64,000 nucleotides of DNA from Cognatitamlana sp035818475. Its GTDB lineage: Bacteria; Bacteroidota; Bacteroidia; Flavobacteriales; Flavobacteriaceae. The stretch spans positions 124,001 to 188,000 of the forward strand of contig NZ_JAYMGV010000002.1 of assembly GCF_035818475.1 (NCBI RefSeq), given 5' to 3'. This document shows, piece by piece, positions 18,097 through 28,124 of the stretch; the stretch's first letter is position 1, and every line of letters starts with the position of its first letter. The translations under genes and the position numbers were made by a program. The notes beneath the pieces are model-generated. The model had not been told where the DNA came from, did not search any database, and worked only from the letters and a program-made list of their open reading frames with translations.

Positions 18097-19098
18097 TTAC
18101 TTTCTGCGTTCTAATTTTGCGGGGTCTCTACAAATTAAACAGCCTGTTAAGTATGTAATGGATAACTCGTAAACACCATCTGTTCTTCCTATTTTTGAAG
18201 TGTTAAAGTCATAAGATAAACCAAACCTTAATTTTTCTAATTCTAACCCAATAAAGCTATTTATAGAGGTTAATAAGTGATTATTTATACCGTTTTTAGC
18301 AGGATTGGTTACAGCTGTAAGGCCTAAGAGTAATTTATTTATTTGTACTGTAGAACTTAGATCTAATCTGTTGTATTCACCTTGTTGCATATAATTGGCA
18401 GACAGAAGCATTTTGTAATAATCAAAATAAGGAAATCTATAACCGGCATGTACAGAATAAAAAATATCTAATGGAAGATTATTGCCCTCAAATAATGAAA
18501 TATTTGGTCTGTTAAGATGTTTTATAACCGTACCTATCCACATATCTGTATCATTTCTAGTATTTCTTTTGTCAAAAACGAAACCAGCAGAGAAATCTAA
18601 AAAGTTCATACCTCTGTTTCCATTTATTGCAAATGGATCTCCAGAAAATGGATTTATGCTTTCAGAATTAATATTTATCTGATCTGCTAAAACCAGGTTT
18701 TTAAAGTTAAAGGATTTTCTGCCAAAACCAGCTTCAATGGCAGGTCTAAAAAACCAATCATTTGAAAGCCTTACTACATATGCAAAATTTCCATTGAACT
18801 GAAAATGATTATAGTTGGTAATATTTTCACGTTGATTAATAAAACTAAAACCAATACCGCTATTCATGGTCTCAATCCATGTATTAACATAAGCGTATTC
18901 TGTATCAACTTTTAAATTTAAATTGGGCCATTGGGTTCTATGCATAATACCCATATAGGTAGCTTCTTCAAATCCGGAAAACCCAGGGTTGATAGTTTCT
19001 GGCACTAAAAAATACTGAGAAAATATAGGGTCTTGAGCCTTAACTTTTGAGTAAAAACAAATAATAATAAGTACAGTTGCTATTTTAAGTTTCATCAA
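18097..19098 (-). CDS. PorP/SprF family type IX secretion system membrane protein
   Basis: Outer-membrane beta-barrel-like protein of the PorP/SprF family, paralogues of which partner individual type IX-secreted proteins. Seen in 333 residues: signal peptide (MMKLKIATVLIIICFYSKVKA) broken by an Ala-Gln cleavage site, then QDPIFSQYFLVPETINPGFSG (about 22-42), which in shortened form DPIFSQY...NP is the family hallmark, followed by repeated amphipathic strands and C-terminal RTDGVYELSITYL. It lies 6 bases after the giant type B sorting-domain gene in the same operon, so it is probably that protein's dedicated partner for export or surface attachment. Confidence 0.9.
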   Translation of the reverse strand: MMKLKIATVLIIICFYSKVKAQDPIFSQYFLVPETINPGFSGFEEATYMGIMHRTQWPNLNLKVDTEYAYVNTWIETMNSGIGFSFINQRENITNYNHFQFNGNFAYVVRLSNDWFFRPAIEAGFGRKSFNFKNLVLADQININSESINPFSGDPFAINGNRGMNFLDFSAGFVFDKRNTRNDTDMWIGTVIKHLNRPNISLFEGNNLPLDIFYSVHAGYRFPYFDYYKMLLSANYMQQGEYNRLDLSSTVQINKLLLGLTAVTNPAKNGINNHLLTSINSFIGLELEKLRFGLSYDFNTSKIGRTDGVYELSITYLTGCLICRDPAKLERRK

Positions 19099-19104
19099 TG
19101 GTGT

Positions 19105-22100
19105 TTATTTTATTAATACTAAGGCGCCTTCTGCTGTAACTGTATCTCCGTAAAATGTTTGCGCAGAAAATTTATAATAGTAATTGCCATTTTCTGCCTC
19201 AGAGCCATTTATTTTTCCATTCCAACCTTCAATATCATCTCCTAATTCGGTATAAATAACATTTCCCCAAGTGTTGTAAATATTAAGCTCCATATTGCTT
19301 AGTCCTATAAATTCTGGCGCAAAGAAACTATTCCAGGTATCTTGATTTGGGGTAAATGCATTGGGCATTATTAAGCTATAGCCTTTTTCTATTACTAGCG
19401 TGATAGTTTTTGTATAAACACAGCCTAACTCATAGGTTACTGTTTGTGTAATTGTATAGGGGCCAGGTGTTATGTAACTATGTGACGGATTTTCTTCCCC
19501 AGAGAAATTACCATCTCCAAAGTCCCACATAACACTTTCAATACTTCCAGTAGCTTCATTAGTAAATAGAATAGGATCTTTTATGGAGTAAATACCATAT
19601 GTTGTATTGCCAAATGAGCTTGTTGAAAAACGGGCATCATCTAAAACAGGCTTATCAACTTGAATGGAGAATTCTTTTTCACAGCCTAGCCCATCAACAA
19701 CGGTTAAAATAACCAAACCATCTTCATTTGTTCTCATAATTTCATCATTCACACCACTAATGGTTACAAAAGGCGATGCTGCATTAGACCATGATAGACT
19801 ATAAGGAGGTACTCCTCCTTCAACTTTAGATATGAAAGTTTGATCTACTTCTCTGGTATCACAATTAAAATTAGTAATAACTTCAAAAGGGGCTTCTAAT
19901 GGCTCAAAGCGCTTAACTTCAAAAGCTTCTTCTATAGTACAGCCATTGGCATCTGTAATGGTTGCTACATAGAGATCTGGAGGAATATTATTTAAATCTT
20001 CTGAACGTGAACCGTTATTCCAATTAATTGAAATAGGAGGTGTACCTCCTTGAATTTCTAAGTCTATAGCTCCACTATTTATATTATCACAATCTAGGGC
20101 ATCTGTTACAATACCAACTAAATTTAATTCAAGAGGCTCTCTAATTGTAAATGAATCTTGGATGATACACCCTTTATTGTCTGTAATAGTTACGCCATAA
20201 GTACCTGGCCCAATATTGTTTCTTTCGTCTCCGGCAGAGGCGCCATCATCCCATGCAATAGTAACCGGAGATTCACCACCATTTAAATTAAGTTTGATAT
20301 AACCATCACTATCACCATAGCAGGATACATCGTTTACATCTGGATTAACCTCGAAAACAGGGGCATTATTAACTGTAATTGGAATTATACGAGAACACCC
20401 AATGGCATCTGTAACCGTAATATAATAGGTTCTTGCAGATAGATTATCTTGAAACATACCAGTGCCTAGATTGCTCCATACTAATGGTTCATAAGGAGGG
20501 ATACCGCCAGTTATATTGTTTATAGTAATGGCCCCGCTATCATCATTGTAGCAGATTAGGTGCTTTACGCTATAATCAAGATTGAGCTGGGGATTCTGGT
20601 CAACAAAAACACTTAAGCTAGCAGCACAGCCAGAATTATCGGTAACGGTTAAATTATAGGTTCCTGATTCTATTCCCGTTAAATTTTGTTGAAAACTTCT
20701 AAAACCATTAGGGCCATTCCATGACCACCTATAATCTGTTCCTCCAATTGGTCTACCTCCCTGAGCCATTACTTCTATTTCGCCAGTAAAATCACCATAA
20801 CATAATATAATATCTGGAGTTCTTACTAAATCCACTTCTAGTAGTGTCGGTTCTTCAATAGTAAATGAATCTGTTAAGGGATTTGGATCACAATTATTGG
20901 CATCGGTAACAGTTACTGCATAATCTCCAGGTTCAAGATTTCTGGGATCTTCTCCTGTAAATGCAAAAGGGGTTCCATCTTTTGTCCATGTATATGTATA
21001 GGGCTGATTTCCTCCTGAAATATTAAGATTTATTAGTCCATCATTTGCACCAAAACATGTGATGTCTCTAGAGGTGTTTCCGGTAAACCTAAACGCTCCA
21101 GGTTCCCTAACAAAATAGTTGTTTGTGTATGGGCAAAAACCATTGTCGTCACCTATTATTTTTAAAGAGTAAGTTCCAGGCTCTAAATTGGATATATCTT
21201 CGTTTGAACTTGTAAACCCGTTTGGTCCTGTCCATGTTATGGAATAGGGGACTCCGGAAGGAAAAGGAATACCTCCTGAAATTGTAATATCTATAGAGCC
21301 GTCATCTGTTTCAAAACAGGTACTATTATTAATGGTTGAAGTTACATTTATTGTAGGATATACAGTAATAGTTACTGTGAAATCTGGTCCGGGGCATGAA
21401 CCAGCTATAGGAGTCACGGTGTAGGTGGCTGTTGCAGCTGCTCCTGTAGTGTTGGTTAACCTTTGACTAATATTAGTTCTTGGTGAAGACTGAGCTGTTG
21501 CGCCTCCAATGGCTCCGGCAGGGGAAATTACAGGAGTGCTCCAAGTGTATGTTGTGCCTCTAGGTACATTATCGGTTGCATTTGTAAATGGTCTTATATT
21601 AAATGTGTCTCCACTGCAAATCTCTTGTGTTTTTGGTTCAATAATAGGAGATAGTACTAAATCTACTGTAAAGTTTCTTGTGACCGTGGTGGTACCGCAA
21701 CTATTTGTGACACTAAAGGTTGCGGAATAATTCCCGCTAGTAGAATAATCAATAGAGCCTGGATTTAATGACGTTGAAGATGATGGTGTTCCGCCAGGAA
21801 AGCTCCATTCATATGTGATTTCTGAAGCAGGGGAACAAGTTTCTAAAACCCTTCCTACAGGGTTAATAGTGGCAGACTCACAAAAGTCAGAGATGGCATC
21901 TAATTCTATTCTTGGTTTTTCCTTTACATCAATTCTCTTGGTAATATTTCTGTAAATACCACAGGAATTTCTAGTGGTTAACCTTAAATAATAAATGCCA
22001 GGAGTGCTAAAATTTATAACAGGGTCTTTGGAATAGCTTCTGGTACCATTGGTGAAATTCCATCTTTCCGGCTCTTCACCACAATATGCTTCTGAGTAGG

Positions 22101-23481
22101 AAATCATTTCCCATGAATAGGTTTCGGTGCCACAGCTTTGGCTAACATTAGTTGTGTTGGTTATCTGTAGCGGCGTGTTAATACAGGCATTGTCAAAGGT
22201 GAAGTTTGGTTGTAAAACGGGTTCTACACAAATTGTTTTTGTAAAAGTACTACCAATACCGCAGGGTGTTTCAGCGTCTAAAGTTATAGTATAAGTTCCT
22301 GGAGCTGAATAAGAATGCCTGGGGCTTACTTGCCTTGAAACTGGTGAGCCATCACCAAAATCCCAGGTATACACATTAAAGGTACTACAATCATTGGTGT
22401 ATCCGGCAATAGTGGTATTACTAAATGAAACTGATGAATTAACACAGGCAATACTGGGCGCATTAAAACTTATGGTAGGAGCATCTAAAATAATGATGGG
22501 ACCTGCCGTTAAAAGGGTGCTTCCGCAAGATGTTGTAATGGTCAAGCTTACAGTATTTCCTCCAGGGCAATTAAACCTGGAAAACGTGTGAGGAATTGGA
22601 AAATCTTCAGATGCAGGAGGGTTAGTGGTATTGTAGTATATAGAATTCTCTAATTGAGTTTGTGAGTAGGTCAAAACGGTACCATCGCCATAATTAACTT
22701 TGTAATTAGTGTCTGAAGGGTTCAGAGCCCAGTCTCCAATTGCAAAATACATAGGATCTACGGGAACACATAAGTTGGTCGTATTTCCAGGAGCAATTAA
22801 GGAGCCTATAGGGTTGTTTGAATTTTTAACTACATAGGTTATGTTATTGTTACAACCGTTAGCGCCTATACCAGTTATGGTCATATTAAAAGACCCTAGT
22901 TGTGTGTAAGTATGTGTTAAAGGGAATGTTACATTGGTTTCTGTATGGCTATCTCCCCAATCAATATTGTATGATGTAATACAAGCTGTAGATGTTGAAT
23001 TGTTGCCTACATTAATAGTGTATTCAGTATCAGTGTTATTATCACCACATTTTTCAAAAGGATCAACCGAGTTATTTAAATCTATAAATGAGAGGGCTGG
23101 TTTTTCCTGTACGGAAACAGATTTTGTTATGCTGTTTGAAATATTTCCATTATCAGTAACGGTAAGTTTTGCATTAAAGGTTTTAAAGCCGCATCCAAGG
23201 GCTGTATATATATGTGTTGGATTGGGATTGTTTGAGGTGTTTCCGTCTCCAAAATCCCAGGCATAGGTAAAAGGGCCATTTCCAGATACTATAGGAGAAA
23301 AAGTAATTGTTGTACCAGAGCATGTAGCATCATTATTAAAAGTAAAGTTGACAGTAGGAGTTGTAACCTGTATTTTGTGATTATCTTTGGTGTAACTTGT
23401 TTTTTTTATGGTATTTAGCCCAAAAATTGAAAGACTAACTATTATACTAAATAGAAGTACAAGAAATGGATTCTTTGTCAT
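19105..23481 (-). CDS. Giant surface protein with PKD and SprB-type repeats and a type B T9SS sorting domain
   Basis: Predicted cell-surface or adhesin-like protein exported by the type IX secretion system. Layout in 1458 residues: N-terminal hydrophobic signal (about 1-25); several PKD folds between about 45 and 640, with hallmark FTYAWDFGDGNTSNN, VYTWDFGDGSPVSRQ and YEWSFPGG; about seven SprB-type repeats from about 715 to 1268, each with a CxxxxDG start, an SGG or NGG turn and a GTYxVTVTDxxGC end; one more PKD (VMWDFGDGNFSGEENPSHSY, about 1300); and the gliding-motility-associated C-terminal domain (about 1370-1458) with MPNAFTPNQDTWNSFFAPEF, YNTWGNVIYTE and GNYYYKFSA. It is co-transcribed with a PorP/SprF gene. 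Ligand unknown; SprB itself is a gliding adhesin, but this protein is much shorter. Confidence 0.92.
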   Translation of the reverse strand: MTKNPFLVLLFSIIVSLSIFGLNTIKKTSYTKDNHKIQVTTPTVNFTFNNDATCSGTTITFSPIVSGNGPFTYAWDFGDGNTSNNPNPTHIYTALGCGFKTFNAKLTVTDNGNISNSITKSVSVQEKPALSFIDLNNSVDPFEKCGDNNTDTEYTINVGNNSTSTACITSYNIDWGDSHTETNVTFPLTHTYTQLGSFNMTITGIGANGCNNNITYVVKNSNNPIGSLIAPGNTTNLCVPVDPMYFAIGDWALNPSDTNYKVNYGDGTVLTYSQTQLENSIYYNTTNPPASEDFPIPHTFSRFNCPGGNTVSLTITTSCGSTLLTAGPIIILDAPTISFNAPSIACVNSSVSFSNTTIAGYTNDCSTFNVYTWDFGDGSPVSRQVSPRHSYSAPGTYTITLDAETPCGIGSTFTKTICVEPVLQPNFTFDNACINTPLQITNTTNVSQSCGTETYSWEMISYSEAYCGEEPERWNFTNGTRSYSKDPVINFSTPGIYYLRLTTRNSCGIYRNITKRIDVKEKPRIELDAISDFCESATINPVGRVLETCSPASEITYEWSFPGGTPSSSTSLNPGSIDYSTSGNYSATFSVTNSCGTTTVTRNFTVDLVLSPIIEPKTQEICSGDTFNIRPFTNATDNVPRGTTYTWSTPVISPAGAIGGATAQSSPRTNISQRLTNTTGAAATATYTVTPIAGSCPGPDFTVTITVYPTINVTSTINNSTCFETDDGSIDITISGGIPFPSGVPYSITWTGPNGFTSSNEDISNLEPGTYSLKIIGDDNGFCPYTNNYFVREPGAFRFTGNTSRDITCFGANDGLINLNISGGNQPYTYTWTKDGTPFAFTGEDPRNLEPGDYAVTVTDANNCDPNPLTDSFTIEEPTLLEVDLVRTPDIILCYGDFTGEIEVMAQGGRPIGGTDYRWSWNGPNGFRSFQQNLTGIESGTYNLTVTDNSGCAASLSVFVDQNPQLNLDYSVKHLICYNDDSGAITINNITGGIPPYEPLVWSNLGTGMFQDNLSARTYYITVTDAIGCSRIIPITVNNAPVFEVNPDVNDVSCYGDSDGYIKLNLNGGESPVTIAWDDGASAGDERNNIGPGTYGVTITDNKGCIIQDSFTIREPLELNLVGIVTDALDCDNINSGAIDLEIQGGTPPISINWNNGSRSEDLNNIPPDLYVATITDANGCTIEEAFEVKRFEPLEAPFEVITNFNCDTREVDQTFISKVEGGVPPYSLSWSNAASPFVTISGVNDEIMRTNEDGLVILTVVDGLGCEKEFSIQVDKPVLDDARFSTSSFGNTTYGIYSIKDPILFTNEATGSIESVMWDFGDGNFSGEENPSHSYITPGPYTITQTVTYELGCVYTKTITLVIEKGYSLIMPNAFTPNQDTWNSFFAPEFIGLSNMELNIYNTWGNVIYTELGDDIEGWNGKINGSEAENGNYYYKFSAQTFYGDTVTAEGALVLIK

Positions 23482-23689
23482 AAATAGGGTTTAAGTAATA
23501 AGGTTGGGTTTTGAGCAGCTAAAAATAATTTTTTTTACAAAACAGCAGTGTTAAAATAAAGGGTTTATTCTTTTTTTTCGTTCACGTGCATAATATTTGG
23601 TTTAAAAAACGTATAATTTGTTGTAATTATACATTTAAAGTATTTATTTACATTTTTTTAAGGTACTGTATTAATAATAAGGTCTTTTA

Positions 23690-24616
23690 ATGAGAGCATT
23701 AGTCATTTCTGGTGGAGGTAGTAAAGGTGCATATGCAGGAGGTGTGGCACAATATTTAATTGAAGAAGAAGAGCGGAATTATGATATGTATTTGGGTACC
23801 TCAACCGGTAGTTTGTTAATTCCACATTTGGCAGCAGGTAAAATTGATAAGATTCATAAAGTGTTTACTAATGTTAATCAAGGTAATATATTTAGTGTGA
23901 ATCCCTTTGTTGCCCGCAAAAAAGGTAATAGAGAATTTGTATCAATTGACTTTTTAAATTCCCTTTGGCAATTTATTAAAATGAAACGGACTTTTGGCGA
24001 AAGCAAGGCTTTAAGGCGGTACTTAAAGAAACATTTCACTTATGAAGAATATAAATTGATAAAGGAGACCAAAGAAGATGTTGTTGTTACTGTTTCCAAT
24101 TTATCTAAAAATATGGTAGAGTATAAATCTATTAAAGATTTTAGCTATGATGAATTTTGTGATTGGATCTGGATTTCTTGTAATTACATACCATTTATGT
24201 CTTTAGTTAAGAAGAATGGTTTTGAGTATGCCGACGGGGCTTTTGGTTGTGTGGTTCCCATAAGAGAAGCTATATTAAGAGGAGCCACAGAAGTTGATGC
24301 TATAATATTAGAATCAGAAAACATGCAGTACAACAAAATATTGGGGAAAAACCCTTTTTCTTTGATGATAAACTTATTTGGGCATTTATTGGATCAGGTT
24401 GAAAGAAGTGATGTTACTATTGGTAAACTGGCAGCAAAAAATAATGATGTACAACTCAATTTATATTATACGCCTTCCAAGCTTACTGAAAACTCGTTAA
24501 TATTCAGTAAAAAACTAATGACCTCATGGTGGCAGCAAGGTTATTTTTATGCTAAGGAAAAGTGCCAGGAGGCCCGTTCTAATGAGTTGCGTATAGATGA
24601 TTTACCACAATTCTGA
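23690..24616 (+). CDS. Patatin-like phospholipase family protein
   Basis: Serine/aspartate dyad acyl hydrolase acting on lipids. Seen in 308 residues: oxyanion loop ALVISGGGSKGAYAGGVAQY (residues 3-22), nucleophile elbow YLGTSTGSLLIP (GTSTG, Ser near 45) and the catalytic Asp in EYADGAFGCVVPIREAI (DGA, near 184). No signal peptide, so probably cytoplasmic or peripheral. The start ATG at 23690 immediately precedes the oxyanion loop, as in the family. The gene ends convergently, its last 15 bases overlapping the neighbouring reverse-strand gene. A 7-bp inverted repeat, GTATAAT/ATTATAC, lies about 60 bases upstream. Substrate cannot be predicted. Confidence 0.9.
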   Translation: MRALVISGGGSKGAYAGGVAQYLIEEEERNYDMYLGTSTGSLLIPHLAAGKIDKIHKVFTNVNQGNIFSVNPFVARKKGNREFVSIDFLNSLWQFIKMKRTFGESKALRRYLKKHFTYEEYKLIKETKEDVVVTVSNLSKNMVEYKSIKDFSYDEFCDWIWISCNYIPFMSLVKKNGFEYADGAFGCVVPIREAILRGATEVDAIILESENMQYNKILGKNPFSLMINLFGHLLDQVERSDVTIGKLAAKNNDVQLNLYYTPSKLTENSLIFSKKLMTSWWQQGYFYAKEKCQEARSNELRIDDLPQF

Positions 24617-25123
24617 AACTTCCTCTTTTATAAAAGATAAAGCCGCGTCACTGGGAGAACGACGTTCCATCATTTCGGTTAAAACCACCTCTCTTAATTT
24701 ATCGGCAGTATCAGTTTTTTCCAACATATTTGCTTTTCTAATCAGTTGAATTGTTGCATTTTTAGCAGTAGTCACTATGCTCCAACATTTATCACTGATA
24801 TAAATTTGTTGGGATAAATTATGCTCAAATTCCTGTTCTATATTTTGTATAAGTAAGGATTCGTAATCGTTTTTATCTGAGGTGTTAGGTGTAATTCTAA
24901 TTAATAATTTAGAAGGCGAGATACGCTCTAAAAAAAGAGCCATACGCTCATAAGCTTGAAGACGCAAGGGCATAGCATTAACCTGCATATCTTTTTTAAG
25001 TAAAAAACGCCGCCTGCCATCTTCGTTTTTAGTATGCTCCTTGAAAAAGTAATAGGCTACAAATCCGGTTATAAGTGAAGGAATAGTAAATAAAAAGATG
25101 TCAATAATTCTTGAGATTTCCAT
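24602..25123 (-). CDS. Conserved membrane-anchored hypothetical protein
   Basis: No named function recognised. A single N-terminal membrane helix (IIDIFLFTIPSLITGFVAYY, about 6-26) is followed by a basic patch (GRRRFLLKKD) and a cytoplasmic, largely helical domain (PLRLQAYERMALFLERISPS; EQEFEHNLSQQIYISDKCWS). I recall similar small anchored proteins with the LRLQAYERM element in other flavobacteria but know of no experiment. It is the last gene of the M20 / FMN-GOGAT-like operon (7-base spacing) and its 3' end overlaps the patatin gene by 15 bases. Confidence 0.7.
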   Translation of the reverse strand: MEISRIIDIFLFTIPSLITGFVAYYFFKEHTKNEDGRRRFLLKKDMQVNAMPLRLQAYERMALFLERISPSKLLIRITPNTSDKNDYESLLIQNIEQEFEHNLSQQIYISDKCWSIVTTAKNATIQLIRKANMLEKTDTADKLREVVLTEMMERRSPSDAALSFIKEEVSELW

Positions 25124-25129
25124 ACGGGG

Positions 25130-26707
25130 CTAGTTGTTAAGTTTGGTTTTGGCCGGCTGGCCGCCCAAATATAAACAATCTTTTAAATCTTGCATACTAT
25201 TAAAAGGTACAACCGTTTTATTATACATATAAGTTCTGTTCAGTTCTTTTGATAAATTATGATCATCTACATTCATTTCTATATCGTTCATAGTAAACTG
25301 GCAGGGGTGCTCATATCCTGCTGCATGTGTAATCTCAATCAGTTCTTTTTTAAAGGTTTTAAAGTATTGTGCTAACCGTTCAGATTTTAATGTGGGATCT
25401 ATACCATTTTGGAGCCACTTACTTTGTGTTGCTACTCCACTTGGACACCGGTTTGTATGACATACTTGAGCTTGGATACAACCTATGCTCATCATAGCTT
25501 CTCTGGCCACGTTTATACAATCAACACCCATGGCAAAGGCCATAGCTGCTTTTGCAGGAAAGCCTAGTTTACCACTTCCTATAAAAACAATACGTTCGGT
25601 AAGCTCTTTTTCTTTAAAGAGTTTGTATAAGTCACTAAAACCGTAAACCCATGGTAATGATACGTGATCAGCAAAACTTGGCGGAGCTGCACCAGTACCA
25701 CCTTCACCGCCATCTACGGTAATGAAATCAGGGCCTTTCCCTGTTCTAAGCATTATATCTGCAAGTTCTTCCCACTGTTCCAATTTCCCAATAGCCGCTT
25801 TAATACCGACCGGTAATCCGGTGGCGTTGGCAATCTCTTCTATAAAATCCACCATTTCAGGAACATTTGAAAAAGCTTTGTGATTAGGAGGGGAAAGCAC
25901 GTCTTTTCCTATTTCAACACCTCTTATCTTGGCAATTTCTTTGGTGATTTTAGCACCGGGGAGAACTCCACCTTTTCCGGGTTTAGCGCCTTGTGATAGT
26001 TTAACCTCAATAGCTTTAATAAAAGGGTTGCTTTCAACAAGCTCGATCATCTTTTCCATTGAAAATCCACCATCTTCAGATCTTACTCCAAAATAACCGG
26101 TTCCAAAATGAAAAATAACATCACCACCATAGCTGTGATATGGAGATAAGCCACCTTCTCCGGTATTGTGATAAGCATCGGCAATTTTAACACCTTTATT
26201 TAATGATTCCACAGCTTTTGCAGAAAGGGAACCATAACTCATTGCAGATACGTTTATAACAGAAGCGGGCCTGTAAGGTCTTTTTCTTTTGTGAAATTCA
26301 CCAATAACCTTAGCACAAGGTAAAAAGGTTTTATCAGTTTTATTAGGGTGACTTTCTGATAGTTTATAAGGCATCATGGCATTATTGATAAAAATGTGCT
26401 GGTGCTCATAAATATTTCTATCGGTTCCAAAACCTTCGTAATTGTTCTCTTTTTTTGCCGAAGCATAAATCCAGCCCCGTTCAATTCTGTTAAATGGTAA
26501 TTCTTCTCTGTTATTAGCTACAAAATATTGACGCATTTCAGGGCCAATGCTTTCCAGCCAATACCTCAAATGCCCTACTATAGGGTAGTTATGACTTATA
26601 GTATGTGCTTTTTGAAAAAAAACATCACGAATAGCAACCAGGGCTAGGCCAATTAAAACCCATAACCACCATGGTATGTTAGATAAAAAATCAAGTATAG
26701 AATTCAT
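25130..26707 (-). CDS. FMN-binding glutamate synthase family protein, membrane-anchored
   Basis: Homologue of the FMN-binding central domain of glutamate synthase. One membrane helix at the N-terminus (IPWWLWVLIGLALVAI, about 10-26) precedes the TIM barrel. Seen: NVSAMSYGSLSAKAVESLNK, NTGEGGLSPYH, KLSQGAKPGKGGVLPGAKIT, VDGGEGGTGAAPPSFADHVS (flavin phosphate region, about 328) and the cysteine cluster GCIQAQVCHTNRCPSGVATQ, which in true GOGAT binds a 3Fe-4S centre. The glutaminase domain is absent, so it is not a complete glutamate synthase; the natural reaction of these stand-alone proteins is not settled. Start ATG 26707, one base after the M20 gene's stop, so the two are co-transcribed. Confidence 0.88.
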   Translation of the reverse strand: MNSILDFLSNIPWWLWVLIGLALVAIRDVFFQKAHTISHNYPIVGHLRYWLESIGPEMRQYFVANNREELPFNRIERGWIYASAKKENNYEGFGTDRNIYEHQHIFINNAMMPYKLSESHPNKTDKTFLPCAKVIGEFHKRKRPYRPASVINVSAMSYGSLSAKAVESLNKGVKIADAYHNTGEGGLSPYHSYGGDVIFHFGTGYFGVRSEDGGFSMEKMIELVESNPFIKAIEVKLSQGAKPGKGGVLPGAKITKEIAKIRGVEIGKDVLSPPNHKAFSNVPEMVDFIEEIANATGLPVGIKAAIGKLEQWEELADIMLRTGKGPDFITVDGGEGGTGAAPPSFADHVSLPWVYGFSDLYKLFKEKELTERIVFIGSGKLGFPAKAAMAFAMGVDCINVAREAMMSIGCIQAQVCHTNRCPSGVATQSKWLQNGIDPTLKSERLAQYFKTFKKELIEITHAAGYEHPCQFTMNDIEMNVDDHNLSKELNRTYMYNKTVVPFNSMQDLKDCLYLGGQPAKTKLNN

Positions 26708-26708
26708 T

Positions 26709-27980
26709 TTAATTATTTAAAAAATCAAAAGTTATTTGAGTTAATGCTTTTATGCCAAGAAGTAATCCACTTTCATCAATCATAAAATCAGGGGTATGGT
26801 GTAAAGGCGACTTTAGTGCATTTTTAGGTTTTCCCCCTAAATAAAAATAAAAGCCAGGTACTTTTTCCTGATAGTATGAAAAATCTTCACCAATGGTTTC
26901 TGCTTTAATTTGGGTAACGTTTTGCGCACCAGCCACAAGTTTTAATGAAGGCAACATTTTAGAAACCAATTCATGATCGTTATAGGTTACAGCTGTAAAA
27001 TTCTCGAATTTTATACTGGCCTCACCACCATAGGCCTTAGCTATAGTTTGGGTCATAGCTTTCATACGCTCAATGATATGAATTTTCATATCAGGATCCA
27101 AAGTTCTTACCGTACCAATTAATTCGGCACTTTCAGGAATAATATTAAACCTAACGCCACTGGTTATTTTTCCAACGCTAATTACCGCAGCTTCATTAAT
27201 AAGTTCAGATTCACGACTAATAATAGTTTGTAACCCATCAATAATTTTTGCCGAAATAAGAATAGGGTCTATGCCTAACCAAGGTTCAGAGCCGTGCGTT
27301 TGTTTTCCTTTTACATTGATGGTAAAACGTTCTACAGCGGCCATGGCACCTCCCGGTTTATAATGAATATGACCTATATCCACTCCCGATCTAATATGCA
27401 GGCCAAAAATAGCATCAACTTTTGGGTGTTCTAAAACCCCTTCTTTGATCATCAATTTTGAACCACCCTCTTCACCTGGAGGAGGACCTTCTTCAGCGGG
27501 TTGAAAAATGAATTTTACAGTACCATTAACTTTATCTCTGTTTTTTGATAAGATTTCCGCAACCCCCATTAATATTGCTGTATGAGCATCATGTCCACAA
27601 GCATGGGCAACACCGGTTTTTGTACCTAAAAATTCGGTTTGAACGGTTGATTTATATGGGAGTTCATTACGTTCGGTAACCGGAAGCGCATCAATATCTG
27701 CACGTAGTGCAATAACTTTGCCTTTAGAATGTCCATTTAAAATAGCAACAACTCCTGTGTGAGCTACATTTGTTTTAACCTCTAACCCCAGTGATTTTAA
27801 ATGTTTGGCTATTTTTTCTGCAGTTTTAAATTCCCGGTTTGATAATTCAGGGTTTTTGTGAAAATGCCGTCGCCATTCAATAACTTTTGGTTCTATATTG
27901 ATAAATTGGGCTTTTAAATCGGTTTGCCCGTAGAAATTAAAGGTAATCATTAAAACGAGTAAAACTATAAGTTGCTTCAT
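26709..27980 (-). CDS. Exported M20 family metallo-amidohydrolase
   Basis: Peptidase M20 type amidohydrolase (hippurate hydrolase / N-acyl-amino acid hydrolase / IAA-amide hydrolase group), splitting N-acyl amides. Signal peptide MKQLIVLLVLMITFNFYGQ implies export. Seen in 423 residues: RRHFHKNPELSNREFKTAE, ALRADIDALPVTERNELPY, the metal site VAHACGHDAHTAILMGVAEI (about 125), FQPAEEGPPPGEEGGSKLMI with the catalytic Glu pair, GLHIRSGVDIGHIHY, and the C-terminal GEDFSYYQEKVPGFYFYLGG. Canonical ligands are all visible. It heads an operon with the FMN-GOGAT-like gene. The family does not reveal the acyl or amino acid part of the substrate. Confidence 0.9.
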   Translation of the reverse strand: MKQLIVLLVLMITFNFYGQTDLKAQFINIEPKVIEWRRHFHKNPELSNREFKTAEKIAKHLKSLGLEVKTNVAHTGVVAILNGHSKGKVIALRADIDALPVTERNELPYKSTVQTEFLGTKTGVAHACGHDAHTAILMGVAEILSKNRDKVNGTVKFIFQPAEEGPPPGEEGGSKLMIKEGVLEHPKVDAIFGLHIRSGVDIGHIHYKPGGAMAAVERFTINVKGKQTHGSEPWLGIDPILISAKIIDGLQTIISRESELINEAAVISVGKITSGVRFNIIPESAELIGTVRTLDPDMKIHIIERMKAMTQTIAKAYGGEASIKFENFTAVTYNDHELVSKMLPSLKLVAGAQNVTQIKAETIGEDFSYYQEKVPGFYFYLGGKPKNALKSPLHHTPDFMIDESGLLLGIKALTQITFDFLNN

Positions 27981-28124
27981 GCAGTAAATATGATAATTAT
28001 AAGCTTAAAGATATCTAAAATTTACTAAATAAGTTTAGGAGTTAGATTGTTTATAATTATTAATAATTACATTCAAATATAAGTCAGACAATAGTTAATT
28101 TCACGTCATTAAATTGATGATGAT

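Noticed and set aside
23611..23632. GTATAAT/ATTATAC inverted repeat before the patatin gene
   Set aside because: Seven-bp arms of A/T-rich sequence are expected by chance here, and no matching promoter was found.
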